Made by a program: the position numbers and the translations under genes. Below the pieces are notes generated by a model that was given only the letters and a program-made list of their open reading frames with translations, was not told where the DNA came from and did not search any database. Below, piece by piece: positions 43,827-56,221 of a DNA stretch of 64,000 nt; position 1 is the first letter of the stretch; each line of letters begins with the position of its first letter. The DNA comes from Pilatotrama ljubarskyi (Eukaryota; Basidiomycota; Agaricomycetes; Polyporales; Polyporaceae): positions 63,251 through 127,250 of the forward strand of contig MU277674.1 in NCBI GenBank assembly GCA_022385805.1, given 5' to 3'.

Positions 43827-46800
43827 TCAGAATCCACTCGCGGTGACGCGGAGTTGCTCGAGCTTCTTCAGCACCTCTCCCACCGTCCGGTCTAGCTCGC
43901 CCGCGATCGTGCTCTGCTTGTTCGCCGGGAGCTTCGCGAACGACTCGCACAGATCGCCGTCGACAACAGCCTTGACGGGAACGTAGTATCCTCGCCATGC
44001 GAGGTGGTCACGACCGACAAGGCTCAGCTGCTCCGTGCGCATGTGCTGCTCGAGCGTCGTAAGCAGATCCACGTCTTCCTTCGAGACGAAGGGCACCAGA
44101 ATGCCGATAGTCCCATGCAGGCAGGTGTACAGGATGACCTCTCGTCCTCCTGCCACCAATGCGACCTTGTGCAGAGAGGTCACAATATCGCCAATGTGGA
44201 AGTGCGAAAGCATAGATGTCTTGTGAGGAGCGCCGAATAGGACGCCCTTCTCGTGGAGGATACCCGCACCGGTCGGATCATCGTCCACCTGGTCCGAAAC
44301 CTTGGGGTCTAATCGGTTGACGAAAACGTTCCCGAAGCGGTCACCAGCTGCGACGGTGTTGTAGTCGAGCATCGTCGTCGCGGTGACCCAGCGAGGCTGG
44401 ACGTCGTCGGCGAAGATGAGCAGCCGGTTCTCTGGAGGCTTATACACCGCATAGAAGACGGATTCCTGCATGTCACCGACAATGATGCGAGAACCTTGGG
44501 TGTTGAGGGTCACGATGGCCGAGGGGAAGTTCTAGTGTGCAGTGTGAGCATAGCAGACGACATAGACGGCTGTAAGCGTACCTTGTTCTCGACCTTGCGC
44601 AGCAGCTTCTTCTTGCCGATGTCGTACAATCGAAGCGACTTCCCGACTCCTGCGACCAGTTTGCCTTGGAACGCCATGATGGCGAGCGGAACATCGTTCG
44701 TTTCCGTCTGCGTAAGCCTGAATGAGTAATTGCGCTCTAGGTGGGTGAGCGGAGACATACCTTATGCATTAGTTCAAGGTCCCGCCCGTCCTCGACGAAA
44801 CGATAGGTTCTCAGGAATCCACTTGTACACGATCGAGGCGCAAGGAAGGTGTCTTGTGCGGTACCGACAACGAGGTGCAGCTCGTTTCCGCGGGCGGCGA
44901 AGGGAACAATGGCGATGGAGAATGCGGCTTCGTTGTTGTCCAACTGGATAACCTTCACCGTACTCGACTGTAATCCGATTAAGCTTTCTGTGCCCGGAGA
45001 ATTCGACTTAATGGACATACCTCCAACGGGTTGATGATGCGTATGCAGGAAGCCCAGGTCCCTGCAGGTGCTTTCGGCCGCCCGAATTGATCCGGAGGTA
45101 GGGAAAGCACTTCCTCATCAATGCGCTCACCATTTTCTCGCTACAAGGTGAAAAGATTAATACAGAGCATTCAACAAGCTAGGCGCATGCGTACCATTTC
45201 TTGCAGCTTCTTTGCAGCAGCCTCCTCGCTCATGACGCGGTGATCGCCCTCGATGAGATAGATGAGGCCATTTGTGGGATGCGGAATGAACTTCCGGGGA
45301 GTGTAGCTCAACGGCATCGAGTCCTGCTTCAGCTTCGTGCCGAGTTTAGGAATTTGGAATATCCTATGTGCAATGTGTCAGTACTGTCTCTAGAAGGAAG
45401 GTGCTGATACTGAATGGCACTCAGTAGGAACAATTGGTATATGAGATTTATCTCAACATACACGCCGTTAGCGCATTATTGGGTACACAGTGTCATCTCC
45501 GTGCCAGTCCGGACGAAAGAAAGATAAGCACGTCGACTCACCTCAACAAGCTCCCCGAGATGCCGATAAGACCCTCCGTACAGAGCTCCGCAGAGAAGCT
45601 CCACGCGTAGTCCAGGTTCTCGAAGATGAGCGGGGTGAAGTGCATAAAGTTTTGATAGGTGTAGTTTAGCCATGGACGTGACGAGAGCGCAAGAATTGCG
45701 GGGTTTTGTTGTATGTTGACGCGGAGCAACCGGATGGGTCGAGTGCCCAAGAAGCGTGTACGTGTATCCGTCAGCTGGCCGTTGATAGGATCCAGGACCG
45801 TGCGCAGAAGGACACCGTTCTGCAGACCGATATTGACGAATGTCGTCGGCTGGGTCTTGTTGATTCCAGCGTCTAGCATGTCGGCAATGCAAATGGCGGA
45901 AGGCGGTGCGGTGAGCGCTTGCAGACTGATCGTCTCGAGTGTGCTCTCCGGATCGAGCGACACAATTCGGACAGTCTGGTCCTCACAACCTACAGCCTAT
46001 GAAAAGTCATTTTGCTGAAATTGTTGACTAATGGGGTATGACTTGCCAGGTAGGGCGTGCGCTGGCGTCCTTCTGGGACCTCCGCGACACTGAGCGCGAG
46101 GACAGTGCTGCCCATCGCTTTGCGGTCTTGATACTCATTCAATTGGCCATCCAGATCTAGCTCGAAGTACACGAGCTCGGCGGAACTGAGCGCGACTACA
46201 ACTTGCCGCTTATTGGTCGTCGCGCATACGATCGTCTTGCCCGAAGGTACCCTCCACTCATTCACACGGCGGTCGGCCAGGACATGGCGGATACCATGAG
46301 GATACACCTGTAGCAACGCGTCGGCACCGATCTGTTGCACGGCAAGTGTGGGCGCGGAAGACAGGAAGCCGGTATCCTGCACTTCTTCGATGGTCTCACC
46401 AATGGAGAGCACCAGAGTTCCGTTGACGAAGGATAGGATGATATATGAGTCGTATGGGTCTGGAGGGGGTCGTCAGCGACCTTGAACCGAACGCATTCTG
46501 CGAGAGCTTACCATCTTCCTTGAGTTTTGTTGTCCACACTGCGTTGGGGATACCAGGGAGGTCAGAGCTGACGACCTCTTCTACCTCCAAACCATGCCGT
46601 AGAGTCCTGAACGTGCTCCTGGCTCCCCGACCACACGCAGTGAAGATCTGCGGCGTATCAGAGTTCGGTAGCAGGTTCATGACCTTCGAGTCGATGATGG
46701 GGCATAGAGACTCAAGCTCATCTACCAGCGTCAAGTTATCCAAAGCCCGTGGCCTGAAGTAGGCACGGGGTAATGGTGAGGTAGGGTCTGCCATGCCGTA

Positions 46801-48181
46801 TGATGGATAGTCCGCCGAGCTCCATTCCGGCTCGTTATCGTCGTCGCCAAGCTTCTGGAACTGGTAGAAGTAGCTGAAGGCGATCGTGAGTGATCGGTCA
46901 TAGACGAGACGTGGACAGATACGCACTGATTACCGAACTCAGACGCTACGAACAAAAAGCCAGACTTCAGAATGCAAAGACTGGATGCAACGGGAACAGT
47001 GTCAAAGTACTTGATTTTGACGGCCTTAACGTCCTGTTCTTCGTGCTCAATCGTGACCTTGTACAAGTCGCCCTCTTCGCTCTGCAGAAGGAAGAAGAAT
47101 GCACCCTGATGTGCAAGTCCTGTCAGTCCGTGAAATTCACACGTACGGCCTGCAAACGGGACGCACCTTCATCTTGTGCATCACAGCGGCGGTGATGAGC
47201 AAGCCACGTTCTGGGTCCTCCAAAGGATGCTTCCTGCGGGGGATGGGAATCCGATGTTGCGGGGAGTCCATATGCCGATAGATGATGTGGTCTTCGCAGC
47301 AGACCAGAACACCGGACGGACCATCGTATCTGTCCGAAGTGGCAAGTTGGCCTCCAGGCACCTGCACGAGAAGATTCGCCCGAGGGTCTGTAGGTTCACT
47401 CCACTTCCTGACAACATGGTTGAGACCGAGGTCGAGTTCGTAGTAGGTCAACATCTGCGATTGGATTTTAGTGGTATTTTCGTTGAGGTAGGCACAAGGG
47501 CGCACCTTTTCCGCATTATTGAACGCTTCTCCCGAAGGGTCCTGGTCCGACTCGGAATAGTCCACCTCTAGCGCGGCAAATGTAGGGTTCTCGAAGCCAA
47601 CATCCAAACCGACGATATGATGAATGATTGCGTTGTTCTTGTGAGCCTCGAGGGGTGACGAAATCGTCAGATTCGCAGCCGCGTCTCTGTTCAGAATGTA
47701 CACCAGCTTGGCCTTCTCCATAGCTGCGATCATGACACTGCGGCCCTTCGGATCCGTGGCCAGATACTGTCCTGGAACGATACGCCGCGCGCCGGACTTG
47801 CCAAAGGTTTCCTGGTGTACCTTCACGAAGGTGCTCGTCTTCGGATCATAGTCCAGGATCACGATGCGGCCCGAGTCCGACCCTACGATGGCATAATCTG
47901 AGGACACAAGAAGAGTGAATATAACGAAGACAAACGAACACGTACAAGGGCGCACCCTTGGTACCACCCGTGAGCCGGAAGGCAGCGAGCGAGCGAATGG
48001 AACCGAAGACTTCAGTCGCGACCACGGTCAGAACCTTGCCGCTCTGTACGTCCGGCCTCAACAGCTCGAGTCGCGTGCCTCGAGAGACAATGATTTCCTG
48101 TGTCCGTGAGCCAGAGAAGTTCCCCGCAACCGCATGCGTAATGGCGGTCGGGGGTTGCAGAGTCAGATTGTACAGGTGCAT
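43827..48181 (-). CDS. RSE1: U2 snRNP SF3b subunit 3 (SF3B3/Rse1)
   Basis: A three-beta-propeller scaffold of SF3b, which helps U2 snRNP recognise the intron branch point. About a dozen exons; the first is 48181-47956. Landmarks in order: [176 protein letters not shown] and the end [16 protein letters not shown]. This is the full family order. The start at 48181 (MHLYN) is the one used by relatives. One intron, 46046-45997, is GC-AG (CTG|GCAAGT), and only that choice yields [16 protein letters not shown]. Related DDB1 and CPSF1 are excluded by the splicing-specific segments. Confidence 0.95.
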
Positions 48182-48519
48182 GGCGGCCAAACCCAGAACA
48201 GATTACAGAAGGGAAGCCCTCTTAGTGAGTCGTCGACGAGCCCCTGGACGACGAACGAGCGGTTAGCAGCAGCGCAGAAGACGACTCGCAAGGTGGAACA
48301 CAGCGAGGCCGTTGTGGTCGAGTCTGCGTCAGTTGAACGCGGGCGCGAAGAAAGCGCGAGCGGTTACGGGGGCACCGTACTCGGAGGGACCCCTGACACT
48401 GTTGGCGAACCCGGGCCCTCAAGCTCAAGCAGGACAATCACTGTTGATACATTCTACTCGAAGGCAACCGTAATGTAGGAATACTATGCTACAAGCGATC
48501 CGAGGTATGCCATAAGGTA
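48182..48519. promoter_or_regulatory. Upstream region of RSE1
   Basis: 338 bp between the RSE1 start and the TOP3 stop on the same strand. It must carry the RSE1 promoter; no element is recognised. Confidence 0.35.
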
Positions 48520-51500
48520 CTACCATAGCTCATCCGCCGCGGAGAAAGTGGACTTTTTCTTTCCGCGAATTGTGGTCTTGCCACCTCCTCGACCCCGCCC
48601 TCGCTTACTCCCTCGAGAGGAAGAAGTTCGCCGGGAAGGCGCTGACACAGAAGAACCACCCGGACAAGCTGGGATGTATCATTACCAAGGCCTTTGTCCA
48701 ACCTAAGACAGTACTCACCATTACTGAAATGGCCTGGTTTGCCGCACTTGAAACATGCGTCGTCAGACGAGCTCTTCTGAACTCGTGGGCCATTCGGGCA
48801 CGCTGCTGGCTCGTTCGATCATGCTCTTCCTACAGGGGAGGAGAGCTGTACGCACCGCTGCTGAAGTGACCATCCTGGCCGCATTTGTAACATTCAGTCC
48901 CTCCGCCTCCCCCATTTCCGAAACTTCGCGACTTTTGTGGCCCATTCGGGCAAGCTACATGTTCATGAGTCAACTTCACAAATTCGAGTACTGGGAAGAG
49001 ACATACCGTTTGCCCAGTGCCCTTCCTGACCACAGTTGAAACATCCGCCTGAAGCCCCAGCTCCGCCTCCTCCATCTCCCGTACCGTTCGAAATCGTTCG
49101 TTTCGGCGGCTGAGGCGGCCCCTCCTCGTCCTCGTCTGCCCACTTGAAGTACTTGCACTTCGCCGTTCGTGATCCGTTCGGGCACGTCCAGTACTCCCTG
49201 CCCACGCTGTTGGCAGACTGCGATACCCTCAGGACAGCGGTCAGATCACAGTCGCATCGCCGTTCAGTGGCCACAGAGCTATATGATCGTTTTGACGGGA
49301 CGACTGTAGAGGATGACGCATACGCGCCGTTCGATGGCCCAGCGCGCGTTGTGGATGAGGTTGCGGAGGGCCTGGTACTGGCAGTCCCAGAAGGCCCGTC
49401 CGCCCATCCGAAGAAGCCGCACGCGTTCGGCTCCCCGCACGTCCAAAACTTCCGACCTTTGTTCACGGTCTCCTTCGTCACCGTGCGTTCCACAGCAGGA
49501 ACACCACAGTCGCATTGTGGCGCTGCAGATGCTGATAGTGCAGGTGCACTCCTGGGTGCTGCAGCGCGGGGGGGCGCTGGCGGGGGAGGGGGGGCTGCGA
49601 CTGGAGAGTCACTCCAGTCTGCGGATGCCTGGTCAGCACGGACCCTGCAGGATGTCTGAGAACTCACATTCATCGTCATCATCGCCAGCCAGAGCCGCAG
49701 GTACTGCAGCGGGTGCTGGTGGAGGAGGTGGTGGAGGGGGATCCGGCCTTGGCCCACCAGATACTGAAGAGCCTCCACGTCCGCGTCCTCGCCCGCGGGC
49801 AGAGCTCGCCGCCCTCGTACTCGTGCCTCTGGCCCCGCCTCGCGTCGCGCGTGATGATCCGCCTGAACCACGTCCGCGTCCTCCGCGTTCCCCACGTCCT
49901 CTGCCGCCGCCGCCGCCATCACCGCCGCCGCCATCTTCATCGTCATCTTCGTGAGCCTCTCCCAGGTCCACCTCGGGAACAGGTCCTTGGCCATTTATAC
50001 GATTGCCGACGGCCTTTGCGCGCAGTGAATACCAGGAACACCATTGGGCCAGAACGACTCACCTGAACGAGTTTCTCGAACTCCAGTCTGGTTCTCACGA
50101 ACATCTCCTTGTACCGCTCTATGCTCTCATTAAGAACCTGGTTCTTCGACTTCGCGCCCTCGCATATATCGACCATTCGGCGCTCAGTCTGACAGAAATA
50201 GACCTTCAGCATGGCACATTCGGGCAACAGGACACAAACTGACCTCGCGTCTGAGCTCCGGCTTACTGAGACTCTGATCGAACCCAATCGCATCGTAACC
50301 TTCCACCAGCCCTATACCCAGTGTGGACGGAACAAGATACTTAGTCGCGCCTTGCATGCGCTCAATGACATAGCCGCGGTCGATGATCGTCTGTATATGT
50401 TGGGCGATAGTTGCATCAGTTCCTTCATGTTTGCGCGTTAGTTCAAGGTGCTAGAAGTGGATATCCTGAGAGGACTCACCGATGCCGTGCTCGTCCATGA
50501 GATTGACCAGGTCTGCTTCTGTCAGAAGGTTCGGCTTGGACGTCTCGCCCTCATCCAACCTGCACTCCGTTGGGGGAAATGCCTCCCCTTCCCGGAACTC
50601 TGGTAGCTCTTTGTCTGACCACTTGTCGTACGGGAATACCTCCAGATAGTTACGTTCTCGGATGATAAGCCCTATATGCGCTCTTTCAGTAGCAGTGCAT
50701 AGTATATAATTGTAGAACTTACCGGTAGCATAGAACTCCTCCTCACCATACTCCACATCCACGGTCGTCTGCCAACCTAGAGCATCTTTCGAGCACGACG
50801 CGAGGAACCGACGCGTGATATACTCATACACCCTCTTCTCATCGCCAGCAAGATTAGCGACATGAGCTGTTGGGTGGATGGGAGGGTGAGCGTGATCGTC
50901 TTTCTTCCCTCGCCTAGGAGGATTGAAGCCTCCGTTCTGCAGGCTATATGAGGGGAGGCGAACGTGAGCGGGGATGCGTGAGCGTAAGGGACGAGCCTAC
51001 GTACCCACTCGCAAAGCCTCCCCAAGCAGGGTCCGCGGTCTGCTTTGCTATCAATGACATGAAGTCAAATTGTGGATCGAAGACGTCGGTTTCCGTTCGA
51101 GGGTATGAGAGGAAACCCCTTTGGTATAGGCTCTCTGCGATCTAGACTACGGTTAAGCATCCGGACTCGCCTCAGTAGGTTCGTCAAACATACATCCAAG
51201 ACACGTTTCGGTGAAATCTTCAGCAAGCGCGACCCGGCTTTCTGCAGATCTACCGTGGTCAGCGGCAGCGGCTTCCTGCCAAATTTTGAGCTGGATTACG
51301 ACGAAACGTGGGAGATGACTGACCATTTCTTGGTGTCCTTAGTAGTTACTTTGGTCACTCGAGCGAGCGGATGCGTGAGAGTCGCTTCGTAGAGAGCTAA
51401 CGCGGCGCAGAAATCGAAAAGATGTCCTCTCCTCCATGTGAAGACGGTCTCCTCAGCTTCGGTGCTGGTAGATGATGGACGGGAGAGTGAAAGATAAATA

Positions 51501-52363
51501 TACCAGAAGGGCTCTGGCTTGAAGTTCTTCACTTTGTTGTATCGAGCAACCACAAATCCCAAGGTCGGAAATTGGCAGGGACCTATGCGGACGTGGGATT
51601 AGACACAATCTTCACGTAATAATTGATCAGCTCACATACCATAGGACACTAGCTCTTTCTTGAGGGCCTCATGGCGATTCTGCAGATTGAGGGTCTGGAG
51701 ACGGGTGAACGCAGATCCGATCCTGAGGTCCAGGAGAATGCGGGCTTCCACTGCAGACGCTTGAGCCATGTCGAGTTGTACAGGGTTTTGGGCCGCATGG
51801 TGAATCTGTCTGACTTAAGTGTTAGCTCTTCCGTACGCAAGTGACGGGTTGTCTCAATATACGTACTGGGCTATGATGGCACTGAATCTCGCACGTCTCA
51901 CCGAAATGTTGGGGTTGGCCTTGCGACATATCTTTGCGATCTCTGCGCCGATGTTCTCGCCCTCGCGGTCACAGTCGGTCCATATCATGACCATCTGCGC
52001 CCGCCTTGCTTCGGTTTCGAGGTTCTGCGCTATGGTCTTGGCGTCGTTCTTGACCTTGCACTCAACGGGAGCTTCGAACAGCGCAAATGGATCGCAAGAC
52101 GTCCATTTAGAGTACATGACGTTGAAATCGTATTCCATGACATGGCCGGTGACCGACGTTACGGTAAAGAACGAGTTTGTCTGAGGATAATTGAAGTCAT
52201 AGTTCTTAATGTACTTGTTCCGACTGTTCCTCTGTCAAGAGATGAGGCCTTCCATATCGTCAGAAGGCATGGCAGAGCTCACCGTGGTGAATTGGCCACC
52301 AGACAGAATCTGTGTCACAGATTTCGCAATTGAGGGCTTCTCCGCAACACAGAGCACCCTCAT
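48520..52363 (-). CDS. TOP3: DNA topoisomerase III (type IA) with GRF fingers and zinc knuckles
   Basis: A type IA topoisomerase that works with an RecQ helicase and Rmi1 to dissolve recombination intermediates. About 14 exons. The start MRVLCVAEKPSIAKSVTQIL opens the TOPRIM domain, which also has MVMIWTDCDREGENIGAEIA (metal-binding DxDxE). The active-site tyrosine is in GFLSYPRTETDVFDPQ. The gate domains include HAHPPIHPTAHVANLAGDE and LMDEHGIGTDATIAQHIQTI. The tail has an acidic and RGG-rich linker, two GRF fingers (CDCGVPAVERTVTKE with FWTCGEP; CDCDLTAVLRVSQ with YWTCPN) and three CCHC knuckles (CFNCGQEGHWANAC, CYKCGQDGHFSS, CFKCGKPGHFSN), ending in a basic segment. The tail resembles TOP3-alpha. 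Knuckle exons are discussed under findings. Confidence 0.94.
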
Positions 52364-52943
52364 AGAATCGACCGAAACGCAGCGCAAGACTGTTCTCCAA
52401 GCAAGGAGTCGTCCACCGTAGAACGAGAGTCCAAGGAGCGTCCGCGTGGGGTATCTGGAAATGACCGGGAATCCCGCTGGTAGTCGTATGGCGAAATGCT
52501 GCGAGATGCGACTCCAGACACCCAGGAACGTCGACTGCGCCGTTAAGACTCAGGAGTCCAGCTAGCTAAATCTAGAGTAGAGCGTGAGAGCAGTTGCTGT
52601 TTATGAGACGATCTAGCGGGGCGGGGGTGGCGAGGTGGTCGTTCGGACTCAAGCCGGACACGATCACACGCGACTCGCGTCGGAACGCGTCGCGTCTGCA
52701 CGTGACGAGCCATTGCACACTCCTAAGCGCCCGAGCGCAATGCTCCTCCTCTGCGAAGGCCCATACCCTCTTGCACAGCGTTCAAGACGGTGTCTGGGCT
52801 CAAGAACGATACCCTACGCACACGAAAGCACACTACTTCGAGGGAGCGCAAGTTCAGGGAGTGAGATTGCTGACAGCGAGATTGAGGACGATAGAGGACG
52901 GTGACGTGACGTTCTACGTAAGCCTCGAGGGCCATGTTCCGAG
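52364..52943. promoter_or_regulatory. Upstream region of TOP3
   Basis: 580 bp between the TOP3 start and the UTP25 stop, both minus-strand genes. Nothing recognisable apart from short ORFs. Confidence 0.35.
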
Positions 52944-55486
52944 TCATGCACCTCTTTTGATCAACTCCGACGCGCCCTCCGTCCCCGCAATCCGCTCCAG
53001 CCTCAACCAGTCGTACTTGGAGTACAGGACGCGGCATGTCACGTCCGAAGCATCCACTCCTTCGTCGAGGAAGGGGTATGAGAGGTACTCGGTGTAGAAC
53101 TGAGGATGGTCGGGCGGCCCGTAGAAAATGAGATTCCTGATCCCACGAATCTTGTACCTGAGAGCACCGTCAACATGGCGCATCGGCACCCAATAGATAG
53201 CAGTGCTTACCTTCGGAAGAAATGGAAACGCTCGCTGACCAGCAAGAATGCCTTCTTGCCCGAGAAGAAAGCCTGCCGCGCACGCGAGATATCCTGGTTC
53301 GTGGAGTACCTGGAAGAGGGAGCATGTGAGCGGCCGTTACAGCACGTCTTCCTCGGGGCCGGTACTTACTCTGAGAGCACCGTGAAAGTGGCGCCTACGT
53401 TCTTCCTGAAGTGGTTATGCACTCGAATGAAGTCGAACGAAGACGGGATGAAGATCACGGTGTTCGCGCTCTGGACGGCCGACTTCAAAACAGCTGGCAG
53501 AAGCTTGATGGAAGGCATCAGCATCAGAGGGCCCGTCTTCAGTTCTGTAGGACACACCTGAGTAGCGAAGTACTGGAACCGTTTCTCGGGCTCATCCTTG
53601 GGATTACTGCAGTCGAACTGAATAAATTGCTGTTCCTCTCAATTAGCATACGACTCTCTGGTCATGTTTGACGACGAGACGAACCTGATCAATCCCTTCC
53701 GGTACTTCGATGGGAGGCCATCTCCTCTCAGTACGTATCCTTCCAGCGACATTCTTAAGCGAATGATTGAAGAGAGCGCGGGTCTCCGGCGTCTCATATG
53801 CAGAGAGCAGAATCGACTGGCGCAGGTACGCTGAACTGGGCGCGACGGGTGAGACGTTAGCAAAAGTTCGGCTGTACGATAGTCTGTCCACTCACTGTCC
53901 ATCCAGGTACCAGGGCTTTATACGGGAGAAGTCAACATCGTGAGATTCTTTCGGCAATTGGTTCAGGTGGTTGAAGATGAACTAGAAGATGATGAGCAAT
54001 GCACACTGAAGGCTTTGGTTCCGAACCCACCTGCAGATGGTCCCAATTCTGCATGGTGAGAGCATCCATCTGGTCCACAACCAACACCTCGATAGACGAG
54101 AGGAAGTCGGCACTCCTTTTAGAGAACAATACCGCCGTGAGAAATCGACATGACAAGTTGTAGAGTGAACCACGTACTTCTCCTTCTCGATCGACATCCT
54201 CAACCCCAAGGGACTAGCGACGATCAGGTCGCATCCGTAGAAGTCCGCGAAGAGCTTTACACTCTTCCTCGTCATCTTTACGCCCACCCTGAAACTATCG
54301 TCCACATTGCCCTTGAACATCTCGATGTGGTCTCTTGGGTATGTGCCCGGCTCTGCTGTTGCGAGCTTGTCAACAGCGCCGGGCGGCAAGCCGTACTCGG
54401 ACTCGAAACGCGACTTGTTCTCTATCTGGTAGTCCGGTGATGGCGTGTGCGCTGTGAGGGCAGAGATCCACCGAAGTGCGAAGGAGCGGAAAGGGAGGAG
54501 GATGAGCACGGAGGGGCGGGTGAAGCCTTGGTCTTGCACATCTTCGGGCGGGGGGTTGCCTGCCTTGACCGCATGAGAAATGCGTTCGTTGTTCTTCAGA
54601 ACACGGCGACGTTTTCTATCGCAGGATGTCAGCGGGCGAGTCATGGACTTGATCGGCAGGCGTACTTTGTGATGTGGTTCAGCGCATGCAACGCGACTGC
54701 CTCGCGCACGCTAGGCTGGGTTTCCAGAGTGGTGCGAGTGATGTAGAGGTCGCGGTAGGAGGACAGCACGTTCAAGAGGTCATTTTGCAGCTCGACGATT
54801 TCTTGTGCGACGAAGGTTAATTTCCTGCAATGTGAACAAGGACCGCCGGGAGATTTACCTCGTGGTAGCTTTGCCTGCTTCGACTGGAGGGGAGCCTTCA
54901 GCTTCTCCAGAATCTAGAGCGATGATTTCAGGACATCCCTAGAGCTGTGCTAAGAGTGATATACGCACTTGATGCCTCGACGCGGCCGCACTAGAGCTCT
55001 CTGCGCCCTCAGGGACAGCTTCGACCACGCTACCCAGTTTTCCGAGCTTGGCGCGCTGCGAAGTCCACGCCCTCCTGTCCACGGCCTCGCGCGCGCTCTC
55101 CGTCAGAACGGTAGGCTTAAGACCGAAATGCGCCTCATACGGGTCCGCGCCATCCCCTAACATGCGAACGTTAACTTCGCCAGGGCTGGCTCTGCACGAT
55201 TCGTAAACGCACCAGTCTCCTCTTCGTCCTGGCCACCGGGCCCCCCCTCCTCCTCTTCCGTCTCCGTCCGCCCCGTATCCGCGTCCTTCGCCTTAACTCC
55301 TTCGTCACGGCCGGGTTCGTGATGTCCCTCCTCGGGTGCAGCAATTTGCACGGCGCGCTTCTTGTTCAGCTTCTCTGCAGGCTTAGCCTCCTCGAAGGTG
55401 CGTTTGCGCTTGCCCGCCTTCGTCGCGGACACATTCAGAAGCGTGAGCAGTCGTGTCGTCGTCGCGTTGGGATCGTCCACAGCCAT
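52944..55486 (-). CDS. UTP25: U3 snoRNP-associated SSU processome protein Utp25
   Basis: A nucleolar protein with a DEAD-box-like fold that has lost helicase motifs. It acts in 18S rRNA maturation and is called Def/DIEXF in animals. The start at 55486 gives [20 protein letters not shown], then a Lys-rich nuclear signal ([13 protein letters not shown]), an acidic stretch and [20 protein letters not shown]. The RecA-like half has [20 protein letters not shown] (the position of motif I), [20 protein letters not shown], and [20 protein letters not shown] at the DEAD position, where the sequence is VDQMDA. The second half has [40 protein letters not shown] and [20 protein letters not shown]. More than ten short exons. 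An in-frame extension upstream of 55486 also lacks stops, but relatives start where I do. Confidence 0.9.
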
Positions 55487-56221
55487 GTCGGGCGAGTTGG
55501 AGAGGCGAGCGAAGGCGAGGTCGAAACCGTAGTAGCTTGACTGCAGGAAATCCCGGAGACGGCAGTAAACTTGAGGATCGAGATCTCTCCCGGAGATCTG
55601 AGCGAGACGCCATACTTGAGCGCCCGTGGGCATTCCCATGAGCGGCCATAGCGATAGCCTGGTGGCGCAGTTGGATATTGCGTCCGTCTCCAGCTGCTGT
55701 CAGGATCGCACACGGAGTCCTCAGTTCGAGTACGCCCTTGCTACTTTTTTTGGGTCTCGTCGATGAGCTCGCCTCTGAGTCACTGACAAGCCCGTTCAAA
55801 GAGCAGCTGAACATCGGGCAACATCAGTAGGGCAGGGAAGGTTGAGGGAGATCGTCTGAAGAGTGACTTTCTGCCCGGCCCTCACCCTCTAGGAACGTCA
55901 ACAATTCTATTACAAATCTGCCGCAGGGATACAGGTGCGTAGAGTAATGTGGGCGGGTGCACAAGAATGTCCGAAGGCTGTACGAAACAACGCCCGTGGT
56001 GATATGAGTAGCTAGTGATAGGGCATGGTCCGTGTACCGTGCCGTAATAAGAGTATGGGCACCGGTCTGTGCCATTGGATATGCGGGTCGTGATGATAGT
56101 CAGTAAGTAGGTTGAATCGAATGTTGTGTACGTAAGGATGCTTGTGGTACTGATGAGCAAAGGCGTATGCAAAGTCCAGATCGTCCGTATTTATCAGTTC
56201 GTAGGCGAAGAAAGACCGGCC
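55487..56221. other. Intergenic, no gene seen
   Basis: 735 bp upstream of UTP25 and downstream of the glyoxal oxidase gene. In-frame sequence continues upstream of UTP25 to about 55639 without a stop. Otherwise only short ORFs. Confidence 0.4.

Noticed and set aside
45296..45335. A tRNA-like A-box (AGTGTAGCTCAACGG)
   Set aside because: It lies inside an RSE1 exon on the other strand and has no matching T arm or acceptor stem. It codes for the conserved SYTPRKF region.
52594..53097. A 167-codon ORF on the plus strand
   Set aside because: It is antisense to the last exon of UTP25, which has conserved motifs.
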